Positions 50,018-59,810 of a DNA stretch of 64,000 nucleotides are shown here, one piece after another. The stretch lies in the NCBI GenBank assembly GCA_032229975.1, contig JAVXVG010000022.1, positions 70,181 through 134,180 of the forward strand. The letters are read 5' to 3'. This DNA comes from JAIVGV01 sp032229975 (GTDB lineage Bacteria > Acidobacteriota > Blastocatellia > Pyrinomonadales > Pyrinomonadaceae). The notes under the pieces are model-generated. The model saw nothing but the letters and a program-made list of their open reading frames with translations. It did not search any database and was not told the DNA's origin. How positions within the stretch are numbered: position 1 is the stretch's first letter; each line of letters begins with the position of its first letter. The position numbers and the translations under genes were made by a program.

Positions 50018-52531
50018 ATGAGAAGGAAGCTCACGACGTTCGTTGCCGCTTTAATCATCTGCCTGTCGGTTCAGTCGGCCCTTGGCGCACGGCTCAGCCC
50101 CACGCTCTCGGCGCAGTTGCCGAAACTCGCTGATTCCGCGCCGGTCGGCACAGTCATCGTTTCGTTCAACACGACGGACGGCTTGGCAGGCGCGAATCTC
50201 GACGTGCTGCGCTCGGTCGGCATCATCAAAGGCTTAACCTTCCAACATCTCGGCATGGTGGCCGTCGTGGCCACCGCCGGTCAGGTGCGCGCGCTCGCAG
50301 CCTCTCCGTCGGTGCGCTCGGTCTGGTCAAACGATCAGCTTTACTACTACGACTATCAGGCGCGCACCGTCACCGGCACTGATCGCACGCGACAGGACGC
50401 GGGCTTCACAAAACAGAACGGCGGCATCCCCGTCTCCGGCAAAGGCGACTTCGCCGTGCTCGTCATCGACTCCGGCATCGACGCCACGCACGACGATCTT
50501 AAGCTCGGTCAAACCGTCATCCAGAACGTGCAGGTGCTCGCCGGTACGGACACCGTGCAAGAAGGCTTCACGCCGGTCGTCGCCGTTGAGAACGTGCCGA
50601 ACACGGATCAGTCCGTCGGTCACGGCACGCACTGCGCCGGAATCATCGGCGGCACGGGCCAGCGTTCGGGCGGCAAGTATTCGGGCGTCGCGCCGGGCGC
50701 GCACATCATCGGGGCCGGTCTCGGCGCGGGCGTCTTCGTCTTGAACGCGCTCGGCGCGTGGGAGTGGGGACTAGCGAACGAGTATCGCTACAACATCCGC
50801 GTCGTCTCAAACTCTTATGGCAGCTTCGCCGCTTTCGATCCGAACGATCCGATCAACGTGGCGAGCAAGGCGGCGCACGATGGCGGCATGGTCGTCGTCT
50901 TCGCGGGCGCAAACTCCGGCCCCGGCAAGGGCACGTTCAATCGCTACGCGAAAGCGCCGTGGGTTATCTCGGTCGCGGCGGGGACGAAGGAAGGCGGCCT
51001 CGCCAGCTTCTCCTCGCGCGGCACACCCGCCGAGCAGCGTCTCAACGACGACGATCCGCTCAACGACTTCGACGCGCCGACGATCACCGCGCCGGGCACG
51101 GGTCGCGAGTTCGCTTCCGACTCCACGAAGTTCACAGCCGCGATCATCTCCACGCGTTCGGCCTCGAACCTCGTCGCCAACGGGCAGACGGACGACACGG
51201 AGATCGAGCCCGGCTTGATCCCCTTCTACACACAGATCAGTGGCACGTCGATGGCGACGCCTTACGTCGCGGGTGTCGTCGCGCTGATGCTCGATGCCGA
51301 TCCGACACTCTCGCCCGACGAGATCAAACAGATCATCGTCGAGACGGCGACGCGTATGCCCACCTATCAAGACTTCGAGGTCGGCGCGGGCTACATCAAC
51401 GCCTACGCCGCCGTCGATAAAGTTTTCAATCGCGCGAAGCAGTACAACACCTTCAACAACGTCCGCTTCAACGAGCAGTTCACCGTCTCCGGCCCCACGC
51501 CCGAAAAATTCCACATCGACTTCGATCCGACCGCCACGCCCGGCGCGGGCTCGGTCAACTCCAAGTCGTTCACTGTCGCCTCCGGCATGAACGTGCTCGA
51601 CGTGCTCGCCAACATCGACAACGCCGCGCAGACCGGCGACGGCAACGTGATCGGCATCATCGCGTTTGCTCCCGACGGCACGTCGTATTCGAGCGGCATC
51701 GCGCTGCCGATCCTCGATGCGCCGAGCCGCGAGATCGTCGTCCACGATCCAGTGCCCGGCCAGTGGAGAGTTGAAGTGCGCGGCGCGCGTGGGTTAGTCG
51801 CTGCGCCTCAAGCGAGTTTGCCAACTTCAGGCGCGGCGGCTCCGGGGCCCGTCGATGGCTCGATCACGCAGCAGCGTTTCGACCTCTCGCCCGTCGGCGA
51901 CATTCAAGGACACGCGTTACAGACCGACATCGAGACCGCGCTCAAGAACCGACGCATCGACACCTACTCCGACGGCACGTTCCGGCCCGACGTGCCCGCG
52001 ACGCGCGAAGACTTCGCACGCTCGCTGCTCTTGAACACGCCCGTGCGCCAGTCGCTCGGCACGTCGCAGAAGTTCACGGATGTTTCGGGCGATCTCGCCG
52101 CGCTCACAGAGGCGTTGACGACGAACGGCTCGACCTTGCGCGATTGGAACTTCGCGCCCGCAGGTGTGATGAGTGGTGCGGGCACGAGCTTCAATCCTTC
52201 GACGACGATCTCGCGTCTCGACGTGGCGGTGGCCTTCGTCCGCGCGCTTGGACTCGACACCGAAGCGAAAGCGAAAGCAGGCACGGTCGTTACTTACAAC
52301 GGGGCGACGCTCACCGACAACGCGCAGATACCGTCCGCGCTTCGCGGCTACGTGCAACTCGCCATCGACAAGGGCTTCCTCGAAGTCTATCCGGCTGAAG
52401 TGCGACAGATCGGGCCCGGTCAATATCAGGCTCTGCCGGGCCCCCGCGTCGAGCCGACGAACGTGGTCACGCGCGCGTTCCTCGCCGCGAAGCTCAACGC
52501 TTTCGCAGCCAAGTTCGCCGCCGGTAATTAA
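50018..52531 (+). CDS. Secreted subtilase with SLH-like tail
   Basis: The start at ATG 50018 is preceded by CTGGAGAG and gives a signal peptide (FVAALIICLSVQSALG). The 837-residue protein has an I9-like propeptide (about 25-115), the S8 domain with Asp151 (VLVIDSGIDATHDD), His202 (GHGTHCAGIIGG) and Ser411 (SGTSMATPYVAGVVA), a beta domain with TVASGMNVLDVL and PVPGQWRVEVRGARG, and C-terminal SLH-like units (IDTYSDGTFRPDVPATREDF, TDVSGDLAAL, GYVQLAIDKGFLEVY). It is a paralogue of the protein at 42527 but lacks the octapeptide region. It precedes an M36-like protease by about 80 bases. Confidence 0.93.
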   Translation: MRRKLTTFVAALIICLSVQSALGARLSPTLSAQLPKLADSAPVGTVIVSFNTTDGLAGANLDVLRSVGIIKGLTFQHLGMVAVVATAGQVRALAASPSVRSVWSNDQLYYYDYQARTVTGTDRTRQDAGFTKQNGGIPVSGKGDFAVLVIDSGIDATHDDLKLGQTVIQNVQVLAGTDTVQEGFTPVVAVENVPNTDQSVGHGTHCAGIIGGTGQRSGGKYSGVAPGAHIIGAGLGAGVFVLNALGAWEWGLANEYRYNIRVVSNSYGSFAAFDPNDPINVASKAAHDGGMVVVFAGANSGPGKGTFNRYAKAPWVISVAAGTKEGGLASFSSRGTPAEQRLNDDDPLNDFDAPTITAPGTGREFASDSTKFTAAIISTRSASNLVANGQTDDTEIEPGLIPFYTQISGTSMATPYVAGVVALMLDADPTLSPDEIKQIIVETATRMPTYQDFEVGAGYINAYAAVDKVFNRAKQYNTFNNVRFNEQFTVSGPTPEKFHIDFDPTATPGAGSVNSKSFTVASGMNVLDVLANIDNAAQTGDGNVIGIIAFAPDGTSYSSGIALPILDAPSREIVVHDPVPGQWRVEVRGARGLVAAPQASLPTSGAAAPGPVDGSITQQRFDLSPVGDIQGHALQTDIETALKNRRIDTYSDGTFRPDVPATREDFARSLLLNTPVRQSLGTSQKFTDVSGDLAALTEALTTNGSTLRDWNFAPAGVMSGAGTSFNPSTTISRLDVAVAFVRALGLDTEAKAKAGTVVTYNGATLTDNAQIPSALRGYVQLAIDKGFLEVYPAEVRQIGPGQYQALPGPRVEPTNVVTRAFLAAKLNAFAAKFAAGN

Positions 52532-52550
52532 AACGGAGGTCACGAGTCTC

Positions 52551-52613
52551 ATGTGCGCCAACCTCGCAAGTTCGCACGCTGTTAACGGAATCCCTCGCGG
52601 AGAAAAGAGATGA
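52551..52613 (+). CDS. Possible 20-residue leader peptide overlapping the M36 gene start
   Basis: AACGGAGG precedes ATG 52551, which opens a 20-codon frame (MCANLASSHAVNGIPRGEKR) whose TGA overlaps the ATG of the M36-like gene (ATGA at 52610-52613). The arrangement is typical of translational coupling. The peptide itself has no recognisable features, so it could equally be chance. Confidence 0.35.
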   Translation: MCANLASSHAVNGIPRGEKR

Positions 52614-55600
52614 ATCAGACACCGAAGAGAAACTATCGCACCCGGCTCACGGTCTTCGTCGCCGCAATGATCGCGGCGTCGCTCGCGGCGACACTACAAC
52701 TCGGCTCGCGCGTCGGCGCATCGAGCGCGTCCACACCTAAAGTTGATCTCTATCGCAAGGCTGTGCCGGACGTTGATCCGAGCCTGCTCGCTTCCGCCAC
52801 GCGCCAGCCCACGGGCCTGCAGCTCTCCGCGATTGACAGCATGAAGAGCGCCTATGGCCAGCAGTTGAACATCAGATGGAATGCGTTTAGCGGCACGCCC
52901 GATGCCGTGATGAACTTTCATACGCCGCCATCTTCGGACACGCCGGAGAACACGGCGAGGGCCTTCGTCAATCAGAACTCCGCCCTCTTCGGCGTCTCGG
53001 CCGATTCGCTCGCGCTCGTCGATCAGAAGGAAGCGATGGGCGGCTACATGTTGCGCTTCCAGCAGAGAGTGAACGGCGTTGACGTGGCGGGCGGTGGCCT
53101 CGGCTTCTTGATGAACTCGCAGAAGCAGATTCGCATGGTCTCCGGCTCGACCTTCCGCGACGTGCAGGTCTCAAACTCGAACGTGCTCGATGCCGCCGCC
53201 GCCACAGCCGCAGCCGCGCAGTCGCTCGCGCAGTACGCGGGCACGTCAACCTCCGGCTCGACACAGTTGACGAAGCCAGCATTCGATGAGCTTGAGAAAC
53301 AGATCGCGCCCGCGCTTCATGCGCCGCAACTCGATGTTGTGCCGACGGCGGACGGCTATCGCATGGCTTGGAACGTGCTCACGTTCTCGCGCAACCCGTT
53401 CGGAATGTTCGTCACGCAGGTTGACGCCGGAACAGGTGCGGTCGTCTCGCGCGAGAACCTCGTCAAGTTTCAGACAGACTCAACGCTTCCCTACACTGCA
53501 GACATCTTCCCGAATCATCCCGTCTTGAAGAACCCGGACACTGGCGAATTGCAGCGCGACGCGAACGGCGTGCCCACCGGAATGCAGCGCGTGCAACTGC
53601 GCGGCTACAATCCGGGCACGAACGCAACCGCCGTGGGCGGCCTCCTGAGTGGCCCTCACGCGCTTATCAAGAACGTGCTCGCCGTGCAGCAGCCGTTCGC
53701 GCAAGCCGCCGGTGGCACGTTCCACTTCCGCGATAACAACGCGCCGCTCGAAGCGCAGCCCAACGAAGCTGACGACTTGGCAGAGCCCGCCGAGCATATC
53801 GACGATGTGAACATCTTTTTCTTCATCAACTACCTGCTCGAATACGTCGATGACATTCATCGCCGCGACGATTCGGTCAATAACCGCATCGGCACGGGCA
53901 GCTTCCCGGACACTTATCCGAACTCCGACCGGCCCCTCGTCGGTCTCCCGCACTTCCCGAACGACGACTCCGGCACATTGGGGAGCGCGCCCGACACTTC
54001 GAGTCCCGATGCTCTGCTTCATTCGACGCTCGGCTTCGACAACGCCTTCTCGCTGCCCGTCATCGAGACAGTCGATACTCCGGCTGGCCCTCAGAAGGTC
54101 GTCGTCAACCCGACCGTCTATGGTCACGGTTATCTCTTAAACGATCTCGGCAAGGACGGAGCGGTCTGCTATCACGAAGGGATGCACTCGATCTCGACAC
54201 CTATTGCGGGTCTCGAAGGGGCCCCCGAAGGCGGCGCACTCAACGAGGGACAGGCTGACCTGTGGGCCTATACGATCACCGATTCGGAAGCCATCGGTGA
54301 GTACGGCGTTAACGGCGCGGGCTATCGCAAGTACATCGCGAGCCTCGGTCGCGATCCGAACTCGCTCGCGTGGATTCGCTCCGTCCACACCACGCTCAAG
54401 TATTCGCAACTCGGCACGCGCACGAGCGCGAACGACTTCGAGGTGCATCGCGACGGCGAGATTTACGTCGGCACGATGTGGGACTTGCGCAACTTGATGA
54501 TCAACGCCTTCCCGCAAAAGTCTGGCACGTTCGTCCGGCCCGCCTTCATCGATGGCAAGCCGACGCGCGTCATCTCGCAGGGACAGGAGATGTGGGAGCG
54601 CGATTTCTTGGGCTCGCTCTACATCCTCGGCTTGACCGCGCCCGACACGTTCGTCAAAGCGCGCGACGCCATGATCATGGCTGACCGCATCCTCTACTCG
54701 TCTGATCCGACCGACCTCGAAGCTCCGGGCCAACACGAAGCTCTCATCTGGCAGGTCTATGCTTCGCACGAGATCGGATTGAACGCGCAAGCTCCCGTCG
54801 GTGGTCGTCAGACGATCTCGACCGCAGTGCCGCAACTCGCGCTCGATCAGACGCACCTCTCCGCGCCGCAGGGGCTCACGGTTGCGCCCGGCGCATCGCT
54901 CAAGTCGATCAACGTCGCGTGGCAGCCTGTGAGCGGCGCGTTCGCTTATGAAGTCTTCAAGCGTCGCACGGGCACGGCGGGCCAGCGTCAGTTCAAGGGC
55001 GCGGCGGGTCGTGAATACTTCGACGGCGACAATCAGACGACGGGCTGGTCGCACGTCGCTTATGTCGCAAACGGTCAGAGTTCTTACGAAGACAAGGGCG
55101 TCATCGCGGAGTTCTTCGCGCCCGCAGGGATCAAGTCAACGAACGACGCGGCAGGCTTCAACGAGATGTTCGGCACGGAGTATGCCGTGAGGGCCGTCTC
55201 GCTGAACGCGAACCGTCAAGCTGGCTTCAGCGATCTCTCGGCGGGCGCGTCACTCGGCTACTCTTTTGCCGACGTGACGAACTCTATTCAGACGGCGATC
55301 TCGAACGTGAAGTTTGCGGGCTCGACCTTCGAGTTCGATCAGACGCTCAAGAACACGGGCGTCGCGGGCGCGGCTGACACGACTGCCTATGCGCCCATCG
55401 ACTTCCAGATCGTCAGCATCTCCAGCCCGACCGTCACGGCTGCGAATGCAGACAACGGCGGCACGGGACAGGGCAAGCCCGCATCGTTCGTCTATAACTT
55501 GTCGCTCGCGCAGGGGGCCACCTCTGCGGCGCGTCATCTCGCCTTCAACGATCCGGGCGCGGCGCTCTTCAGTTTCGACGCCGTAGTGTCGGCGCGCGTG

Positions 55601-56185
55601 CTCGGCGCGACCGCTCCGGCAAATGGCAGCCAGTCTTATGACGGAGACGGCGGCGGGCATTCGACGAACCAACTGACGAGCACGACCGACACCTATACGG
55701 GCGTCATCGTCGTCGGATCGGGCGGCAATCAGATCGCCAACGGCGTCGATTACGTTGACGTGCCGTTCGTCGCGAAGGCTGGCGCATTCGGCGTGCAGGG
55801 CACTCTCGATGCGACGCCCAACGGCGGCGCGGTTCCCGATCTCGACTTCCAACTGAGAGACGATCAAGGGCACGTGCTCGCCACCTCCGGCAACCTCGGG
55901 CCCAACGAGTCGCTCGGCGGCGCGGTCACGCCCGGCAAGACTTACATCTATCGCGTTGTCGGCTACGCGAGTGGCCCTGCTCAGTTCACGATCAAGAGTG
56001 AGCAGTTCATCAACCTCGGCGCGGGCAGCGCGTCCGGCAGCACCACATCGGCCGGCGCGGCATCGAGCGGGTCGAGCAGTTCGGGCTTCCTGCCCGCGCT
56101 GACCGGCGTGAGCGCACCCGTGCATCTCGTGCGCTTCACCGTCAACCCTCTGACCGGCGCGGTCGCCGCGAAGGTCATTCGGTAA
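52610..56185 (+). CDS. Secreted M36 (fungalysin)-like metalloprotease
   Basis: This 1191-residue protein opens with a signal peptide (LTVFVAAMIAASLAATLQLG), then an FTP/PepSY-type propeptide (about 70-300: ENTARAFVNQNSALFG, LRFQQRVNGVDVAGGGLG, MFVTQVDAGTGAVVSRENL). The catalytic domain has the zinc motif HEGMH at 522-526 and the third ligand Glu546 in ALNEGQADLWAY, as in M36/M4 gluzincins. A fibronectin-like domain (about 760-870) and a C-terminal beta domain similar to pre-peptidase C-terminal modules (DVPFVAKAGAFGVQGTL, about 1045-1130) follow, then a Ser/Gly-rich linker and short tail. It is a secreted endopeptidase presumably co-expressed with the subtilase upstream. Confidence 0.9.
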   Translation: MNQTPKRNYRTRLTVFVAAMIAASLAATLQLGSRVGASSASTPKVDLYRKAVPDVDPSLLASATRQPTGLQLSAIDSMKSAYGQQLNIRWNAFSGTPDAVMNFHTPPSSDTPENTARAFVNQNSALFGVSADSLALVDQKEAMGGYMLRFQQRVNGVDVAGGGLGFLMNSQKQIRMVSGSTFRDVQVSNSNVLDAAAATAAAAQSLAQYAGTSTSGSTQLTKPAFDELEKQIAPALHAPQLDVVPTADGYRMAWNVLTFSRNPFGMFVTQVDAGTGAVVSRENLVKFQTDSTLPYTADIFPNHPVLKNPDTGELQRDANGVPTGMQRVQLRGYNPGTNATAVGGLLSGPHALIKNVLAVQQPFAQAAGGTFHFRDNNAPLEAQPNEADDLAEPAEHIDDVNIFFFINYLLEYVDDIHRRDDSVNNRIGTGSFPDTYPNSDRPLVGLPHFPNDDSGTLGSAPDTSSPDALLHSTLGFDNAFSLPVIETVDTPAGPQKVVVNPTVYGHGYLLNDLGKDGAVCYHEGMHSISTPIAGLEGAPEGGALNEGQADLWAYTITDSEAIGEYGVNGAGYRKYIASLGRDPNSLAWIRSVHTTLKYSQLGTRTSANDFEVHRDGEIYVGTMWDLRNLMINAFPQKSGTFVRPAFIDGKPTRVISQGQEMWERDFLGSLYILGLTAPDTFVKARDAMIMADRILYSSDPTDLEAPGQHEALIWQVYASHEIGLNAQAPVGGRQTISTAVPQLALDQTHLSAPQGLTVAPGASLKSINVAWQPVSGAFAYEVFKRRTGTAGQRQFKGAAGREYFDGDNQTTGWSHVAYVANGQSSYEDKGVIAEFFAPAGIKSTNDAAGFNEMFGTEYAVRAVSLNANRQAGFSDLSAGASLGYSFADVTNSIQTAISNVKFAGSTFEFDQTLKNTGVAGAADTTAYAPIDFQIVSISSPTVTAANADNGGTGQGKPASFVYNLSLAQGATSAARHLAFNDPGAALFSFDAVVSARVLGATAPANGSQSYDGDGGGHSTNQLTSTTDTYTGVIVVGSGGNQIANGVDYVDVPFVAKAGAFGVQGTLDATPNGGAVPDLDFQLRDDQGHVLATSGNLGPNESLGGAVTPGKTYIYRVVGYASGPAQFTIKSEQFINLGAGSASGSTTSAGAASSGSSSSGFLPALTGVSAPVHLVRFTVNPLTGAVAAKVIR

Positions 56186-56255
56186 AAGTCTCCCGTGAGG
56201 TTGGGCCCTGCGGCTTGTCGGGGGCTTAGCGGGGCCCGGCCCTTCACTCAGGAGC

Positions 56256-56290
56256 GAAGTCCCGCCGCGCGGCAACGTGCGGCGGGACTT
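56256..56290 (+). terminator. Terminator-like hairpin after the M36 gene
   Basis: AAGTCCCGCCGC and GCGGCGGGACTT (about 56257-56268 and 56279-56290) form a 12-bp perfect stem. The tail is TCG without a real T run. Confidence 0.6.
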
Positions 56291-56425
56291 TCGTATGTGC
56301 GGGCGCACTTGTGAAGCTGGCATTTAATCGTCGCGGTCTGTTATCTTCGGACAAAATCCGAGTCTTTCACAATCAGTCGAAATGCACGCGACGTGAGGAT
56401 CGCGGAGTAACAGTTCAGGAGAGTC

Positions 56426-57976
56426 ATGGACGAGAATAGGAAGGATGAGGCGGCCCGCGAAGCAGTCTCTGATGAGCGCAAGGGGACGGGTGTCGAAGGC
56501 TTCGACGACGTGCTTGGCGGCGGCTTCCCCGCCAACCGGCTCTACCTCATCGAGGGCGATCCGGGCACGGGCAAGACGACGCTCGCCATGCAGTTTTTGC
56601 TGGAGGGCGCGCGGCAAGGCGAGGCGGTGCTCTACGTCACGCTCTCGGAGACGGAGGAGGAGATGCGGGCCGTCGCGCGCTCGCACGGTTGGACGCTCGA
56701 AGGCATCAACATCTACGAGCTGATCCCGCATGAAGATACTCTGCGGCCCGAATCGCAGTACACGATCTTTCATCCGGCGGAGATCGAGTTGGGCGAGACG
56801 ATCAAGTCGATGCTCACGGAATTTGAAAGAATTCAACCGCGCCGCGTCGTCATCGACTCGCTCTCGGAGATGCGCCTGCTTGCGGGCGAGCCTCTGCGTT
56901 ATCGTCGTCAGGTGCTCGCGCTCAAACGTTTCTTCGCGGGTCGCGGCTGCACCGTGCTTCTGCTCGACGACCGCACGACCCTCGATGTCGATCTGCAAGT
57001 TCACTCCATCGCGCACGGCGTCGTGATGCTCGAACAAAAGGGACAGGGCTACGGCGCGGAGCGCAGGACGCTGTGCGTCAAGAAACTGCGCGGCGCGCGT
57101 TATCGCGGCGGCAATCACGACTTCAAGATCGAGACCGGCGGCACAGTCGTCTTCCCGCGCCTTGTCGCCGCAGAGCATCGTGAGACCACGACGCGCGAGC
57201 CCGTGTCGAGTTCGATACAGGAGTTGGATGCGTTGATGGGCGGCGGGCTCGACCGTGGCACGAGCACGCTGCTGATGGGGCCCGCCGGATCGGGCAAGTC
57301 GTCGGTCGCATCGCAATTCGCGGCGGCGGTCGCGGAGCGTGGCGAGGCCGCCGACATCTATCTCTTCGACGAGGGCCTGACGACTTACCTCGCGCGCGCC
57401 GAAGGACTCGGCATCGATCTCAAGCGACACGTCGATGCGGGGCTCGTGAACATCAAGCAGATCGATCCGGCGGAGTTATCGCCCGGCGAGTTCGCGCACA
57501 TCGCACGTCGCGGTGTCATCGAGAGCAAGACGCGCGTCGTCGTCATCGATAGTCTCAACGGTTACTTGATGGCGATGCCGGAGGCGCGCCACCTGATCGC
57601 ACAGATGCACGAGCTGCTGGCGTACCTCAACCAGCAGGGCGTCGTCACGCTGGTCATCACGGCGCAGCACGGCTTCCTCGGCACGTCGATGACGACGCCT
57701 GTCGATGTGAGCTACATTGCCGATGCCGTGCTGCTGTTTCGCTACTTCGAGGCGGAGGGCGCGATACACAATGCGATCTCCGTCATCAAGAAACGCACGG
57801 GCGGCCATGAGCGCACGATCCGCGAGTTGCAACTCTCGCCGCGCGGCATCGATGTCGGTCGCGTGCTCGACGAGTTTAATGGTGTGCTAACGGGCGTGCC
57901 TGTCTATCGCGGCAGCGCGGAGTCGCTGCTGGAGCGTAGAGAGTTGGATCAGAGATCGGGCAAGGGAGATGGTTAA
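56426..57976 (+). CDS. KaiC-like double-domain RecA-fold ATPase
   Basis: This 516-residue protein carries two KaiC domains. Domain 1 has LGGGFPANRLYLIEGDPGTGKTTLAMQF (Walker A GDPGTGKTT) and VVIDSLSEMRLL (Walker B). Domain 2 has LMGGGLDRGTSTLLMGPAGSGKSS and VVVIDSLNGYL. KaiC proteins are best known from the cyanobacterial clock, but most bacteria with them have no clock and pair them with histidine kinases. The C-terminal VPVYRGSAESLLERRELDQRS lies beyond the core; I do not see the paired Ser-Thr phosphorylation sites of cyanobacterial KaiC. The start ATG 56426 follows CAGGAGAG. The stop overlaps the next gene, a hybrid kinase, by 8 bases. Confidence 0.93.
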   Translation: MDENRKDEAAREAVSDERKGTGVEGFDDVLGGGFPANRLYLIEGDPGTGKTTLAMQFLLEGARQGEAVLYVTLSETEEEMRAVARSHGWTLEGINIYELIPHEDTLRPESQYTIFHPAEIELGETIKSMLTEFERIQPRRVVIDSLSEMRLLAGEPLRYRRQVLALKRFFAGRGCTVLLLDDRTTLDVDLQVHSIAHGVVMLEQKGQGYGAERRTLCVKKLRGARYRGGNHDFKIETGGTVVFPRLVAAEHRETTTREPVSSSIQELDALMGGGLDRGTSTLLMGPAGSGKSSVASQFAAAVAERGEAADIYLFDEGLTTYLARAEGLGIDLKRHVDAGLVNIKQIDPAELSPGEFAHIARRGVIESKTRVVVIDSLNGYLMAMPEARHLIAQMHELLAYLNQQGVVTLVITAQHGFLGTSMTTPVDVSYIADAVLLFRYFEAEGAIHNAISVIKKRTGGHERTIRELQLSPRGIDVGRVLDEFNGVLTGVPVYRGSAESLLERRELDQRSGKGDG

Positions 57977-59639
57977 AAGTAACATCGGCGGCGACGAAGA
58001 GATGCGCGTGCTCGTGCTCGCACCCGTCGGGCGCGATGCCGCGCTCGCGTGCGCCGCGCTTCGTGAGCACGGCATCGCGGCTGAAGAGTGCGCGGGCGTC
58101 GAAGAACTGTGCCGCGAGATCGCGCGCGGTGCGGGCGCGGTGTTCCTGACCAAAGAGGCGGTGATGAACGGCGGTACTCAACCCATCACCGAGACTCTGG
58201 CCGCGCAGCACGCGTGGTCAGACCTGCCGTTCGTCGTTCTCACGCGCGGCGGCGCAGTCGGCAACGCAGACCTCCTCTCGTCGCTCGCCGGACTGGGCAA
58301 CGTCACGCTTATCGAGAGACCGGCCCGCGTCGTCACGATCATTAGCGTGGTGCGCTCGTCGTTGCGCGCGCGCCGCCGGCAGTATGAAGTGCGCGCTCAC
58401 CTCGACGCGCTCGCCCGCGCCAAAGAGGAGCGCGAGTTATTGCTGGCGAGCGAGCGTGCGGCGCGGCTGAGTGCAGAAGCTAACAGCCGACTCAAGGATG
58501 AGTTCCTCGCCACCGTCTCGCACGAGTTGCGCACGCCACTGACGGCCATCATCGGATGGACGCAGCTTCTGCGCAGGGGCGTGTCGGATGACATTGGCGC
58601 GCACGCGCTCGAAGTGATCGAACGCAACGGCGCGGCGCAACTCCACCTCGTCGAAGACCTGCTCGACGTGTCGCGCATCATTTCCGGGAAGCTACGGCTC
58701 GACGTGCAACCGGTCGATCTCTCTTCGGTCATCGACGCCGCGCTCGATGCCGCGCGCCCTGCGGCTGCGGCGAAAGGCATCGAGCTTCGCGCGACGTTTG
58801 ATGCAGAGTCGCACACGGTCGCGGGCGATCCCGACCGACTGCAACAGATCATCTGGAATCTCCTGAACAACGCCGTCAAGTTCACGCCTCAAGGCGGTAG
58901 CATCGAAGCGCGACTCGCGCGGGCCGGATCGGGCGTCGAGATCGCGATTGCCGACACGGGCGTAGGGATCGAGCCGGAGTTTTTACCTTACGTCTTCGAC
59001 CGCTTCCGACAAGCGGACGCTAAAACAACGCGCATCTACGGTGGTCTGGGCTTAGGCTTGGCAATCGTGCGCCAACTCGTCGAGCTACACGGCGGCACGG
59101 TCTCGGTTGCGAGCGAAGGCGCGCAACGCGGCACGACTTTCACCGTGCGACTTCCTGCGGCCCCGCCCGTGTCGCAGCCCGACGAGCCAATGCACTCGCG
59201 ATCCGTAGTGGAAGTCTTGCCATCAAGCGATGCGTCCGAGGGCGAGACGTTGATGGGCCTGCGCGTGCTCGTCGTTGATGACGACGGAGACGCGCGCGAG
59301 TTGTTCGCTCGCACGCTTGCGGACTGCGGCGCGCACGCGCTCACCGCCGCTTCGTCCGCCGAGGCCTTCGACGCGCTCGTGCGCGAGCGGCCCGATGTGC
59401 TGCTCGCCGACATCGCGATGCCCGAAGAAGACGGCTACGTGTTGATCGGCAAAGTCCGCGCGCTCCCGCCCGAAGGTGGCGGTCTCACGCCCGCCGCCGC
59501 GCTCACGGCTTACGCGCGCCCAGAAGATCGCGCGAAGGTATTGCGCGCGGGCTTCCAAGTTCACCTGCCTAAGCCCGTCAAATCTTCCGAGCTGATCAAA
59601 GTCGTCGCTCGCCTCGCCGCACGCGTCGGCGCAGCGTAG
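57969..59639 (+). CDS. Hybrid histidine kinase with N-terminal pseudo-receiver
   Basis: This 556-residue cytoplasmic kinase overlaps the KaiC-like gene by 8 bases, so the two are coupled. Residues 12-130 fold like a receiver (MRVLVLAPVGRDAALACAAL, PFVVLTRGG, VTLIERPARV) but have LTKEAV where the phospho-acceptor Asp should be, so this is a pseudo-receiver. A coiled coil follows, then HisKA with His185 (VSHELRTPL), HATPase (NLLNNAVKFTP, DTGVGIEPEF, GLGLGLAIVRQLVELHGG) and a true C-terminal receiver with Asp481 (LLADIAMPEEDG) and Lys in VHLPKPVK. The kinase core and receiver are close to those of the protein at 16687-21288. ATG 58002 is an alternative start. Confidence 0.92.
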   Translation: MVKSNIGGDEEMRVLVLAPVGRDAALACAALREHGIAAEECAGVEELCREIARGAGAVFLTKEAVMNGGTQPITETLAAQHAWSDLPFVVLTRGGAVGNADLLSSLAGLGNVTLIERPARVVTIISVVRSSLRARRRQYEVRAHLDALARAKEERELLLASERAARLSAEANSRLKDEFLATVSHELRTPLTAIIGWTQLLRRGVSDDIGAHALEVIERNGAAQLHLVEDLLDVSRIISGKLRLDVQPVDLSSVIDAALDAARPAAAAKGIELRATFDAESHTVAGDPDRLQQIIWNLLNNAVKFTPQGGSIEARLARAGSGVEIAIADTGVGIEPEFLPYVFDRFRQADAKTTRIYGGLGLGLAIVRQLVELHGGTVSVASEGAQRGTTFTVRLPAAPPVSQPDEPMHSRSVVEVLPSSDASEGETLMGLRVLVVDDDGDARELFARTLADCGAHALTAASSAEAFDALVRERPDVLLADIAMPEEDGYVLIGKVRALPPEGGGLTPAAALTAYARPEDRAKVLRAGFQVHLPKPVKSSELIKVVARLAARVGAA

Positions 59640-59810
59640 GATCAAGACGACAACAACCCGATCACTTTTCGATGACTAAGGTGAGATGCGATCAGGTGCG
59701 GCCGGACATTAGAGTTCGTGCTTTAGCATGCGCGCGTGCACAGCATGAAGGTTGCACTCTGATCAGTTGCGCTATTCGCTAACGAGTACGATGGTGAGAT
59801 CAAGTCGTCG
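59640..59810. other. Convergent intergenic region
   Basis: These 171 bases separate the hybrid kinase (plus) from the DUF6702-like gene (minus). I see no strong terminator hairpin and no small gene. Confidence 0.4.
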
